Positions 14,570 to 22,453 of a stretch of DNA of 22,453 nucleotides are shown here, in pieces. The stretch's first letter is position 1, and each line of letters opens with the position of its first letter. Below the pieces are notes generated by a model. That model ran no database searches. It saw only the letters and a program-made list of their open reading frames with translations, and was not told where the DNA came from. The stretch lies in the NCBI GenBank assembly GCA_964351885.1, contig CAYGPP010000052.1:1-22453 (forward strand), read 5' to 3'. A program made the translations under genes and the position numbers. The stretch is from Marinoscillum sp964351885. Lineage in GTDB: Bacteria; Bacteroidota; Bacteroidia; Cytophagales; Cyclobacteriaceae.

Positions 14570-15322
14570 ATGAATCTAAAAATCTCTTCCGTTTTCTTCT
14601 GGATAATTGGGCTATTAGCAACTTCTTGCTATGATAGTGGGCTTGAAGCCACAACATCGGTCTCTGACAATGAAGTCCAATATGATAACACGTCCGGAAA
14701 TCGTAATGATCTAGTGAATGATCCATATAATATTGTTGGAATAATTCCTGGGGAAGCTGAATGGAAAGTTATTGTAGAATACTCAGGGGGTTGCCAAACA
14801 CACAACTTCGTTTCTTGGGTTGAAGAATATAATACTTCAGAAAAGAGTGCCAAATTTTATCTCTACCACAACGCCAACGGAGACCTTTGCGAGGCATTTC
14901 TTCGAGACACAATTTCACTTAATATCACTTCAATGATTCCTGATAGAGATATTCTGGAGACTGGTGTAGTGACCGCCGTAAATCCAAGTAAGAATCGATC
15001 CATAGAGGTAGATTCAGAACTTGCAGGTCTGAATCAAGGGCTAAGTTGCATGCATTCATCGGAGTTATTCGGGACTTCTTGTGGTGAGGGCGCTTGGGAT
15101 AACCTTTGGTTTTTGTTGAGTAACACCCACTCTAACGGGAAGAATATCTGGATGCAACCGGTAGCTAACTCAACGAATGTAGCACTTTCTCTACCAGATT
15201 TAGAGAACTACAAGATTGGAATTACCTTTCTATTTGGCCATGGAAATCTTTCAGAACAATGTGAAAACCTTCCAGAAGGTATGATAGTGCCAGTAGCCGT
15301 TAATTGTTTGGAAAAACAATGA
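14570..15322 (+). CDS. Hypothetical cysteine-containing lipoprotein
   Basis: I do not recognise a named family. The protein (250 residues) starts with a lipoprotein signal, MNLKISSVFFWIIGLLATSC, giving lipidated Cys20. The mature part has six more cysteines, in GGCQTHNF, GDLCEAF, LSCMHSS, TSCGEGAW, SEQCENL and VNCLEK, an even number that could form three disulfides in the envelope. The first half (EYSGGCQTHNF to LYHNANGDLCEAFLRDTISL) resembles a pattern seen in other Bacteroidota hypothetical lipoproteins. An ATG at 14513 in the same frame adds 19 residues before the signal peptide and is less likely. The gene is convergent with the DUF4403 gene, with 5 bases between the stops. Confidence 0.72.
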   Translation: MNLKISSVFFWIIGLLATSCYDSGLEATTSVSDNEVQYDNTSGNRNDLVNDPYNIVGIIPGEAEWKVIVEYSGGCQTHNFVSWVEEYNTSEKSAKFYLYHNANGDLCEAFLRDTISLNITSMIPDRDILETGVVTAVNPSKNRSIEVDSELAGLNQGLSCMHSSELFGTSCGEGAWDNLWFLLSNTHSNGKNIWMQPVANSTNVALSLPDLENYKIGITFLFGHGNLSEQCENLPEGMIVPVAVNCLEKQ

Positions 15323-15327
15323 TTTGA

Positions 15328-16719
15328 TCAATTTGACTTTTCAAAAATACCTGACTTCAATTGTAAAGCTCCACTACCTTCCAAGTAGAAAATCCATTGT
15401 AAGTCTTCGTCTGTTATTTGTAAAGCATAAGAGGAAACGTTTTTAAAGTCTAGTTTAACGTCCATTTTAGAGGAGATAGGGGATCTTGAAATCCCTGATA
15501 CAATTATAGAATCTAACTTACCAATCATGGTGGAAGTATCCAGAGTCATCTCGTCCAAGATATAGCTCTCTATTACATCGTGAATAGCCCACTCTGCTAT
15601 ACCTACCCATTCCTCCTTGGCATCTATCCGATATGAGAAATCTTCAATAGTCAATGTGCCATCTGCTTCGAGCAATGGCCTTCCGCGAACATAAAAATGC
15701 CCATTGATATCACCAGCAGATGTCAAAACTAATTGTAGCTGATTTTCATAACGAGAGGCAGCCACTTCTGTGAATCGAATCTTGTAGTCTTCATAAGTAA
15801 ATTCTTTTTCCAAGATATTCTCACCTACTAAATCAGCAATTATGTCTAATCCAATCTTCACTTCTGGATATGCTACGATTGTCGATTTGGAATCTAAAGG
15901 TGTGCCTCGCTTTTGTAGTTTTACAGGTCGATTGACCGAACGATTCTCAGCTGAAATTTGAATGCTTGTTCTAAATTCTAAATGAAGTGACAATGTGTCT
16001 CGGTTCTTCGGGATAAGTTGTCCGCTCAATGCTTCTGGATGGGTATAAAGCCAAAATTTTCTAGGGTTTCTAGCTACTCTTTTGCCTTGCTGCAAATCTT
16101 CAAATACGTTTCCGATCAATGTTCTGAAATCAAACGCCTGATCCAGCGCTCTACCTAAGAGGTCCGAAATCTCATCTCGATGTTCATCTAGCGCATCCTT
16201 TATGGTTTGCTCAATTTGAAAGGACAGTCCAAGGATATCCAAGGTAGGTTTCCCTTTCAAATCAAAACCCTTGTAAAGGCAATTCACGTCAATATCCCAG
16301 TCGTCTCCTAGCGTGAGGTCCGTAGCAACTTTGAGTTGTCCCTCAAATACAATCGGAGTGTCTTCATTTGAAACCGTAAGTCCAAAAATCTTTTTCCTGA
16401 TAGCAACTTCTATCTTCAATGGCACGGACACATACACATCTCCATTTACAATGGATAAATCAATATGACCCTTTCTATCAACTTTCAACAAAAGCGTGTC
16501 TTTCTCATTCTTAAGTGCCAAAGCGCCATTCCAAATCTTGGAAGGAAGTATTTGATTAACTCCCTTTTCTAATTCGCTTCTGGGAAAATCAATAGAAAAA
16601 GCTACCAAAGAAGTAGGCACTTCCAGTAACTCAGGTTTTTCTCCCTCAGTCTTTTTCGAATCAGTAGAACATGAAATGAGCAAAAGCATTGATGTCATTC
16701 CGAGGAGAAAACTTCGCAT
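15328..16719 (-). CDS. DUF4403 family lipoprotein
   Basis: A 463-residue predicted lipoprotein: MRSFLLGMTSMLLLISC puts the lipidated cysteine at 17. The body fits DUF4403, a beta-rich family of Bacteroidota and Proteobacteria. Fitting features are the opening with ELEKGVNQILPSKIWNG, a middle segment with helical pairs (TIKDALDEHRDEISDLLGRAL), and the tryptophan-containing stretch RNPRKFWLYTHPEALSGQLI. Repeats of amphipathic strand pairs suggest a lipid-binding tubular fold, but this is inference; its function is unknown. The frame begins at 16743, yet the ATG at 16719 puts the signal peptide at the very N-terminus and is preferred. It is monocistronic as far as can be seen. No clear promoter box was found upstream. 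Confidence 0.75.
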   Translation of the reverse strand: MRSFLLGMTSMLLLISCSTDSKKTEGEKPELLEVPTSLVAFSIDFPRSELEKGVNQILPSKIWNGALALKNEKDTLLLKVDRKGHIDLSIVNGDVYVSVPLKIEVAIRKKIFGLTVSNEDTPIVFEGQLKVATDLTLGDDWDIDVNCLYKGFDLKGKPTLDILGLSFQIEQTIKDALDEHRDEISDLLGRALDQAFDFRTLIGNVFEDLQQGKRVARNPRKFWLYTHPEALSGQLIPKNRDTLSLHLEFRTSIQISAENRSVNRPVKLQKRGTPLDSKSTIVAYPEVKIGLDIIADLVGENILEKEFTYEDYKIRFTEVAASRYENQLQLVLTSAGDINGHFYVRGRPLLEADGTLTIEDFSYRIDAKEEWVGIAEWAIHDVIESYILDEMTLDTSTMIGKLDSIIVSGISRSPISSKMDVKLDFKNVSSYALQITDEDLQWIFYLEGSGALQLKSGIFEKSN

Positions 16720-16890
16720 AATTTGATGATCAGTAATATTCATTGGAGACTCAAAAATGTGCGATTACTCTATCAAAAATGCTTTATAGTGGAGAAATAT
16801 TATCAGAATAAGAAAGACTCAATTGTCGCTACATTTACAACTCCAGAGAACTCTTATAACTGTTGTGATCAGTCCTGCGTATGAAGTGTC

Positions 16891-17631
16891 ATGCGAAAAT
16901 TTATCTTCATTTTGATTATTGTCTTACTCGGTTGTCAACCAGAGCATCATCCCAAGGCTGTTGACATTATTGATTCAAGTATCAAAGCTCATGGGCAAAA
17001 TACTTTTGATGACTCCCAGATAAGTTTTACGTTTCGAAATAAGCAATATTCTAGCGTCAGAACTACTGAAGGTTATACCTACAAAAGGATATTTTCGGAT
17101 ACACTTGGAATGGTAGAAGATATCTTGATTAATGGAAGTCAATTGATAAGGCTCATCAACGGCGATACTGCACTGTTAACTGACAAAAATAAAGAGCTCT
17201 ATAAAAACAGCGTAAATTCTGTTCTCTACTTCACACAGCTTCCTTACCTCCTCACTGACCAAGCCGCAATCAAGTCATACAAAGGATTTGCTCGAATAGG
17301 CCAAAGCGATTATCACGTAATAAAGGTGACTTTCAAAGCCGATAATGGCGGTGCAGATTTTGATGATGAATATCGTTATTGGATAGATAAGGAAACACAC
17401 CTTGTCGACTACCTCGCCTATAATTATAGCTCCGATGAAGGTGGTGTTCGTTTTCGGGAAGCTTACAACCGCATGGATCTGGATGGTATTATTTTTCAGG
17501 ATTACATCAATTATGAAGTCCCAAAAGGAACGCCCTTGAAAAGCATACCTGAACTCTTCGAAAAAGGAAAACTAAAGGAGATTTCAAGAATAGAAAACAA
17601 AGACATTGAAGTAAGTAAAACTAGGAAATAA
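16891..17631 (+). CDS. DUF6503-type lipoprotein
   Basis: A 246-residue predicted lipoprotein with signal MRKFIFILIIVLLGC (lipidated Cys15). The mature region matches the DUF6503 pattern I know from Bacteroidota: DIIDSSIKAHGQNTF near the start, and DDEYRYWIDKETHLVDYLAY followed by GGVRFREAYNRMDLDGIIFQ toward the end. The fold is probably LolA/LolB-like (an antiparallel sheet holding a helix), which is inference from layout. Its role is unknown. It is convergent with lgt and the two coding ends overlap by 11 bases. A TACATTTA box at 16830-16837 might be its promoter but is weak. Confidence 0.75.
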   Translation: MRKFIFILIIVLLGCQPEHHPKAVDIIDSSIKAHGQNTFDDSQISFTFRNKQYSSVRTTEGYTYKRIFSDTLGMVEDILINGSQLIRLINGDTALLTDKNKELYKNSVNSVLYFTQLPYLLTDQAAIKSYKGFARIGQSDYHVIKVTFKADNGGADFDDEYRYWIDKETHLVDYLAYNYSSDEGGVRFREAYNRMDLDGIIFQDYINYEVPKGTPLKSIPELFEKGKLKEISRIENKDIEVSKTRK

Positions 17632-18745
17632 GCTTCCTCTCATCGCCACTCATGGTTTTCTTGGATTTGGTTTGAAACCAATACATCATCACCAAACCGG
17701 AAATTACCAAAGGAATGCTTAGAAACTGCCCCATATTAAGCGGTAAGTCATCTTCAAATGACTCTTGATTCAGTTTGAAAAATTCATCAAAGAACCTAAG
17801 TGTCCATAGCAATGCCATGAATAATCCAAAACTAAACCCTTGTGGTAGAGTAAAGCGTTTGGCGTGCCATAGCCAGAAATGAAGTAGCATCAAGAGAATA
17901 CAATAAAATGCTTCATAAAGTTGAGCGGCATGTCGAGCCTTTGCTAGCCCGTATATCTCCGCCACCCAGTGGTGGTCTTCCAAATAAAACTTAAAAGCGA
18001 GTGGCTGATTCTCACCAAAGTCAATGTGCTCTTTGACAGCTTGATATCTCAATAGTGCACTGCGAAGCTGGTTTTCATAAAATCGCTGATCTACGTTTGT
18101 AAGCTCCACACCCCTTTTATAAATCACCTTCGCTATCACAGGGTGGACGCCAGGTTGATCACTTGTCTTTTCTCCACCTTTTTCAAAGACAACATCCTCT
18201 ATTTTTTGATCATCGTACAGCAATACGTCCTTAGTAAATCGGGCATAGACTACCCCGTAATCTGAGTTCGTCAGTTTCCCTTCCATTTCGGAGTTGAAAA
18301 AGTTTCCAGTACGAATCATTGCCCCAGAAATGGCGGCTATAATCACCATTCTATCAAATACCCATAGCATTGGATACTGAGGATATTTCTTTGAGAAAAG
18401 ATAGATAGCGAATATGATCCCCAATGCTCCTCCATGACTCGCGAGTCCACCTTCCCAGATTTTAATAATTTCTATAGGATTGGACAAATAACGAACCGGA
18501 TCGTAAAAAAGACAATGACCGAGCCTCGCACCAATCACTGTAGCAGCCACCATATAGACTGTCAGTTTCTCAACATCTTTAATCGGGCGATTCTCTTGTT
18601 TGAAAATCCAAAACATCACCTGTTGTGAAACAATAAATCCTCCTGCAAATAGTAATCCGTACCACCTCACCGGGTGATCCACCACAGGGATTACAAAAAT
18701 ATCTGGGTTCGGACTCCAAATGAGAAATGAAAGAATAAATTCCAT
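17621..18745 (-). CDS. lgt: Prolipoprotein diacylglyceryl transferase
   Basis: Lgt moves the diacylglyceryl group of phosphatidylglycerol to the lipobox cysteine of prolipoproteins in the inner membrane, the first step of lipoprotein maturation. Key family segments are WEGGLASHGGALG (His104), RTGNFFNSEMEG (Arg145, Asn148), RHAAQLYEA (271-279) and RFFDEFFK (Arg317, Glu321). At 374 residues it is longer than E. coli Lgt (291). The extra length is mainly a polar segment of about 60 residues, between roughly 170 and 265, in the periplasmic region. Such a segment is common in Bacteroidota Lgt. The gene lies 3 bases after trkH in one operon. Four predicted lipoproteins in the window would be its substrates. 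Confidence 0.95.
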   Translation of the reverse strand: MEFILSFLIWSPNPDIFVIPVVDHPVRWYGLLFAGGFIVSQQVMFWIFKQENRPIKDVEKLTVYMVAATVIGARLGHCLFYDPVRYLSNPIEIIKIWEGGLASHGGALGIIFAIYLFSKKYPQYPMLWVFDRMVIIAAISGAMIRTGNFFNSEMEGKLTNSDYGVVYARFTKDVLLYDDQKIEDVVFEKGGEKTSDQPGVHPVIAKVIYKRGVELTNVDQRFYENQLRSALLRYQAVKEHIDFGENQPLAFKFYLEDHHWVAEIYGLAKARHAAQLYEAFYCILLMLLHFWLWHAKRFTLPQGFSFGLFMALLWTLRFFDEFFKLNQESFEDDLPLNMGQFLSIPLVISGLVMMYWFQTKSKKTMSGDERKLIS

Positions 18746-18748
18746 GTT

Positions 18749-20206
18749 TTAATTAGTTTTCCAAAAGTATGGAGTGAACAGCATCAATACTGTGAAGAGC
18801 TCTAATCTGCCAAGCAACATCAAAAATGCCAAGACCCACTTACCTGGAGAGGAAATAGTAGCAAAATTATCAAGTGGTCCAACGTTACCAATACCTGGAC
18901 CGATATTTCCAAGACAAGTGGCAACCGAACCTATAGCTGTATTAAAATCCGCACCGAGCATACCCATCAGCATGGATCCAAAGGCAAAAATGGAAATATA
19001 GATCATGATAAAGGCCAATATGTTATAAGTGATCTCTCTTGATACCGCCTTTCCGTTCAACCGAATAGGGATCACGGCATTAGGATGTAACTGACGCTTT
19101 AGCTCCATCAAACTATTTTTCACGATGATAACATGGCGCACTATTTTTACTCCTCCGGCCGTAGACCCAGCAGACGCACCTACGAACATCATAATTACAA
19201 AAAGTATCGTAATAAAAGGTGTCCAAGCGGTATAGTCGGCCGTAATGTATCCAGTAGTAGTAACAACAGACACTACTTGAAATAGTGCATCGCGCATCGA
19301 CTTTTCAAGTCCATCATACCCCAATCCAAAGATTACAAAGCCCACTAAAAGGCTAATCATCAAACAGAATCCAGCATAAAACCTGAATTCTTCATTGCTA
19401 AGAACCTTTTTGAATTCCTTATGAAGGATAAAGTACGTCATGGTAAAATTGGTCCCTGCCAAAAACATGAAAACGATAATTACATATTGGATGTATGGCG
19501 ATGTGAAGTAAGCAATGCTAGCATTCTTGGTAGAGAAACCACCAGTGGCCATAGTAGTCAACCCATGATTAATTGCGTCAAAGAAGGTCATTCCGCCAAC
19601 CCAAAGCAACAACGTCTCCGTAAGTGTTAATCCAAGGTAAATAAACCAGAGTCTTTTTGCTGTTTCTTTAATTCTTGGTTGAAGCTTATCAGGCGAAATT
19701 CCCGGAGCTTCTGCCACGAATAACTGCATTCCGCCTATTCCTAAAATTGGAAGAATAGCTACAGTGAGTACAATGATTCCCATGCCACCAATCCACTGAG
19801 TCAAACTTCGCCAAAACAAAATTCCTTTATGTACGGACTCAATATCTGTAAGTATGGTCGCCCCTGTGGTGGAAAATCCACTTAAGGTCTCGAAAAAAGC
19901 ATTGGTGATATCTGGAATCGTTCCGCTCAAGATGTACGGCAGAGACCCAAAAAATGACATGGTCAGCCAGCCGAAAGTAACAACTATATAGCCGTCTCGT
20001 TTCTTCAATTCCTTTACTTGATTTTTTTTAGTAAAAATCCAAGTAAAAAATCCAACGGAAGCAGTAATACAAGCAGAAAAGAGAATGGCAAAGAAATCTC
20101 CCTCACCATAATAATAGCTAAAAGGTAGGCTAATAAGCATAAATGCTCCGTTGAGCATTAGCAAAATTCCGAGTATGTTGACTATAACTCTAAAGTTGAA
20201 TAACAT
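18749..20206 (-). CDS. trkH: Trk potassium uptake channel subunit TrkH
   Basis: TrkH is the pore-forming subunit of the Trk potassium uptake system in the inner membrane. The 485-residue protein has the four pore repeats of the family, with filter segments STTGATI (112-118), ATGGFST (220-226), TTTGYIT (326-332) and CLGNIGPGIG (431-440). The third-repeat intramembrane loop GASAGSTAGGVK, which gates the pore, is present. It lies one base after trkA and three before lgt, so the three genes are translationally linked. The complete motif set implies a working potassium (or potassium/sodium) channel. Confidence 0.96.
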   Translation of the reverse strand: MLFNFRVIVNILGILLMLNGAFMLISLPFSYYYGEGDFFAILFSACITASVGFFTWIFTKKNQVKELKKRDGYIVVTFGWLTMSFFGSLPYILSGTIPDITNAFFETLSGFSTTGATILTDIESVHKGILFWRSLTQWIGGMGIIVLTVAILPILGIGGMQLFVAEAPGISPDKLQPRIKETAKRLWFIYLGLTLTETLLLWVGGMTFFDAINHGLTTMATGGFSTKNASIAYFTSPYIQYVIIVFMFLAGTNFTMTYFILHKEFKKVLSNEEFRFYAGFCLMISLLVGFVIFGLGYDGLEKSMRDALFQVVSVVTTTGYITADYTAWTPFITILFVIMMFVGASAGSTAGGVKIVRHVIIVKNSLMELKRQLHPNAVIPIRLNGKAVSREITYNILAFIMIYISIFAFGSMLMGMLGADFNTAIGSVATCLGNIGPGIGNVGPLDNFATISSPGKWVLAFLMLLGRLELFTVLMLFTPYFWKTN

Positions 20207-20207
20207 T

Positions 20208-21548
20208 CTATTTGAAGAATCCCTCTACCTTGTGAATACACTCTGATTTGGAAAGAACCACCACTCGGTCTTTTGGCTGAAAGCTGAAATTTCCACGAAC
20301 CGTCTGACCAACGCCTTTTCGGATCACTCCTCCAATTATAGAAGTCTTAGGGAATTCAAGGTTTCTAAGTTCTTGTTGCAGTATTTTAGAACCTTCCTGA
20401 ACCTCGAACTCCAGAATCTCAGCATCCACACCATGAATACTAGTGAGATTGATCACTTCCCCTTTTCGAATATATCTAAATATAAAGTTCGCAGCGATAA
20501 GCTTCTTATTGATCAAAGTATCCACACCAATGTTCTGCGACAAATGAATATAGTCCATGTTTTCTACCGCAGCAATGGTTTTCCCTACACCATTATTTTT
20601 AGCCATAAGGCATGATATAATATTGGTCTCGGAGTTTCCCGTCACGGCAATCACTGCATCCATTCGGTCTATTCCCTCCTCTTTAAGCAAATCAATATCT
20701 CGTCCATCACCGTTAATGATCATGGTATCTGGTAGCTCATCAGCAAGAGCAAAGCACTTTTCTTTGTCTATTTCTACAAGCTTAATGTTATACTTTTTGC
20801 TCAGTTGTTTTGCGGTATTGATTCCTACCTTGCTGCCTCCCAGAATCATGATATTTTTAATAGAAATCTGCTCTTTACCGGAGAGTGACATTACGCGATC
20901 AGTACCGGCAGGTTCAGTAATGAAATAGGCATGATCATTTAACTGAAACTTGTTTTCTCCATGAGGTATAATCGTTTGATTATCTCTCAATATCGCCACA
21001 GTTGTGAAGTTATGGTCAGGATTGAGGTAAGCTGTTTCAGTCAGTGTCTTTTCCAATAAATCAGAATTCTCATCAACCGTTACTCCGATGAGTGAAAGCA
21101 TTCCTTTATCAAATTCGAAAGTGTCCGTTAGTGCGGATTGCTTGACCAAACGTTTAATCTCTCGGGCAGCCAATGATTCAGGGGAAATGATCTCATCTAT
21201 CCCGAGTGCCTTCAAATCGCACTTTTCGCGTTGATGAAGAAATTCAATATTAGAGATTCGGGCAATCGTTTTTTTAGCACCTAAAGCTTTCCCTATTATT
21301 GCAGTAGTCAAATTGGTCTCCTCTATGGAAGTCACCGCAATCAGCAAGTCTGCCTTGGCAACATTAGCCTCCTCTAGGATTTTTATAGAAGTACTACTCC
21401 CTCGAATGGTATGAACATCCAAATGGTTGGATGCATGCTCTAGCGTAGTAGCATCCTGATCTATCAAAATGATATCCTGCTCTTCAAACGCCAAAAGTTT
21501 GGCAAGATGAAAGCCTAGATCCCCAGCTCCCGCAATGATTATTCGCAT
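20208..21548 (-). CDS. trkA: Trk potassium transporter regulatory subunit TrkA
   Basis: TrkA forms the cytoplasmic ring that gates TrkH in response to nucleotides. At 446 residues it has the double-length layout: RCK_N (1-120) with GAGDLG (7-12) and acidic strand end LIDQD, RCK_C (about 145-215), a second RCK_N (about 231-350) with GGSKVG (237-242) and LVEID, and a second RCK_C (about 365-446). The second glycine motif lacks the usual third glycine pattern of the first, as is common. It is first in the trkA-trkH-lgt operon, one base ahead of trkH, with a good promoter just upstream. Confidence 0.96.
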   Translation of the reverse strand: MRIIIAGAGDLGFHLAKLLAFEEQDIILIDQDATTLEHASNHLDVHTIRGSSTSIKILEEANVAKADLLIAVTSIEETNLTTAIIGKALGAKKTIARISNIEFLHQREKCDLKALGIDEIISPESLAAREIKRLVKQSALTDTFEFDKGMLSLIGVTVDENSDLLEKTLTETAYLNPDHNFTTVAILRDNQTIIPHGENKFQLNDHAYFITEPAGTDRVMSLSGKEQISIKNIMILGGSKVGINTAKQLSKKYNIKLVEIDKEKCFALADELPDTMIINGDGRDIDLLKEEGIDRMDAVIAVTGNSETNIISCLMAKNNGVGKTIAAVENMDYIHLSQNIGVDTLINKKLIAANFIFRYIRKGEVINLTSIHGVDAEILEFEVQEGSKILQQELRNLEFPKTSIIGGVIRKGVGQTVRGNFSFQPKDRVVVLSKSECIHKVEGFFK

Positions 21549-21568
21549 AGCATTTCCATATTGGATGG

Positions 21569-21602
21569 CAAATATAAAGTAAACATCACCCCAAGGAACA
21601 AA
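21569..21602 (-). promoter_or_regulatory. Promoter of the trkA-trkH-lgt operon
   Basis: On the minus strand TATATTTG (21576-21569) fits TAnnTTTG exactly, with TTTG (21602-21599) 22 bases upstream, inside the known 17-23 range. Transcription should start near 21562, giving a leader of about 14 bases before the ATG at 21548. This is the best two-part promoter in the window. Confidence 0.6.
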
Positions 21603-21673
21603 GATATTTGTCTAATTCGGTTAGGTTGGTATAATCTAAGATAACCTGTCATTTGGAACACATGAATCACCAA

Positions 21674-22453
21674 TCATTCGGGCTTCCGCAGATTTGAGAA
21701 GTAGTTTTTAGAAGCTGAAATTACCCTCGGGGCAAGCATAAATGTGCCTATCATGGTTGGAAATGCCATCAAGCCATAGGTGAGATCAACAAACGCTACT
21801 ACTGTTTCCAAAGTTGTCACCGATCCAACAATCACTAGAAATACATACCAGTAATTGAAAAGGAAAGCATACTTCTCACCAATAAGAAAAGACAGGCATT
21901 TTTTACCATAATATGCCAGTCCAAATAATGTGGTAAAAGCAAATATCAAGACGCACATAGCAAGTATGTAAGGGCCAAAACCAGGTAAGCTTTTACTGAA
22001 AGCAAGTGCTGTAAGAGAGATTCCGTTAAGGTCGGACGTCTCCCAAACTCCTGTCACTAAAATACACAACCCTGTCATCGTACAAATGATGAGTGTATCT
22101 ATTGCCGGCCCCAACATTGCAACCAAGCCTTCTCTCACCGGTTCGGTAGTCTTGGCCGCTCCATGCATCATGGGTGCGGTACCTATTCCTGCTTCATTGG
22201 AGAAGGCCGCTCTTCTCGCTCCAGTAATAATCAATGCTCCTACTGCTCCACCCATGGCAGATTCCGCTGTAAAAGCATCAGAGATTATTAGCATTAAACT
22301 GCTTCCTAGCTCACCGAAATTCACAATAAGTATGATTATCACACTGATCACGTAAAGCAAAACCATGGCCGGAACGAGTTTGCTTGCTACGCTTCCAATT
22401 CGCTTGATGCCCCCAAAAATTACCAACCCAACTAATATTGCCACAAATACCCC
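21674..22453 (-). CDS. Sodium:alanine symporter (AGCS family), C-terminal part
   Basis: The last 259 codons of an amino acid:cation symporter gene; the 5' part lies beyond the window end, with the frame open through base 22453. The stretch shows the AGCS hallmarks GALIITGARRAAFSNEAGIG and GTAPMMHGAAKTTEPVREGL, which line the substrate pathway, plus about six membrane helices to the C-terminus (including LPGFGPYILAMCVLIFAFTT). AGCS proteins bring alanine or glycine into the cell with sodium. The GTG at 22444 is an internal valine, not a start. A 125-base gap separates it from trkA, with no strong terminator seen. Confidence 0.93.
   Translation of the reverse strand, partial: GVFVAILVGLVIFGGIKRIGSVASKLVPAMVLLYVISVIIILIVNFGELGSSLMLIISDAFTAESAMGGAVGALIITGARRAAFSNEAGIGTAPMMHGAAKTTEPVREGLVAMLGPAIDTLIICTMTGLCILVTGVWETSDLNGISLTALAFSKSLPGFGPYILAMCVLIFAFTTLFGLAYYGKKCLSFLIGEKYAFLFNYWYVFLVIVGSVTTLETVVAFVDLTYGLMAFPTMIGTFMLAPRVISASKNYFSNLRKPE

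Noticed and set aside
16752..16781. Two CAAAAATG words (16752-16759 and 16774-16781) as a minus-strand promoter for the DUF4403 gene
   Set aside because: Both read CATTTTTG, missing the first T of the box, and their spacing does not fit a -33/-7 pair.
20557..20928. 123-codon plus-strand frame inside trkA
   Set aside because: It is antisense to the conserved RCK domains; composition (Ser/Ile rich) is typical of a shadow frame.
13745..21548. A potassium-handling island (TMEM175 plus TrkAH) under c-di-AMP control through the YbbR protein
   Set aside because: The genes are far apart, separated by unrelated lipoprotein genes on both strands, no diadenylate cyclase is present, and no shared regulatory site was seen.
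21619..21646. Possible terminator GGTTA/TAACC downstream of the trkA promoter and upstream of the symporter stop
   Set aside because: The stem is only 5 bp with a long loop and no T-run follows on either strand.

Overview
The window looks like chromosomal core DNA of a Bacteroidota bacterium, most likely in the Cytophagales. The signs are: candidate promoters of the TAnnTTTG type, almost no Shine-Dalgarno sites, a DUF4293 gene start, a long NusB fused to an extra N-terminal region, the block nusB-ytxH-DUF1573-yajC-ybbR-coaE, several short-signal lipoproteins, and an Lgt with a long extra loop. No rRNA, tRNA, insertion sequence, phage gene or CRISPR array was seen. Base composition is even and codon use looks uniform.

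Layout. 1-49 (-): first 16 codons of a DUF4293 membrane protein. 50-353: noncoding divergent region with a hairpin and the truA promoter. 354-3412 (+): truA, an MdlB-like ABC exporter half and a membrane-anchored GyrI-like protein. 3515-5320 (-): an MdlA-like ABC half facing the first. 5441-10528 (+): leucine dehydrogenase, nusB, a YtxH protein, a DUF1573 lipoprotein, yajC, a YbbR-domain protein and coaE. 10505-13384 (-): a WG-repeat surface or periplasmic protein, then a small conserved-looking protein whose 3' end overlaps coaE. 13534-13672: a short run of four successive hairpins ending in an intrinsic terminator, lying between divergent genes. 13745-15322 (+): a TMEM175-type potassium channel and a cysteine-containing lipoprotein. 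15328-16719 (-): DUF4403 lipoprotein. 16891-17631 (+): DUF6503-type lipoprotein. 17621-21548 (-): trkA, trkH and lgt as one tight operon. 21674-22453 (-): 3' part of a sodium:alanine symporter.

How the genes fit together. Most are housekeeping: tRNA pseudouridylation, transcription antitermination, Sec-associated YajC, CoA synthesis, lipoprotein maturation (Lgt, with four lipoprotein substrates encoded nearby) and potassium uptake (TrkAH, plus a separate TMEM175 channel). The two ABC halves carry complementary motif changes (LSVGQ with a catalytic Glu in one, LSGGQ with Asp in place of the Glu in the other), as in the E. coli MdlA/MdlB pair, so they probably form one heterodimeric exporter although they are transcribed toward each other. 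The most original item is the structured noncoding element at 13534-13672: a candidate small RNA, or a terminated leader of the TMEM175 gene. Most other calls are ordinary, and functions of the lipoproteins and the WG-repeat protein remain unknown.
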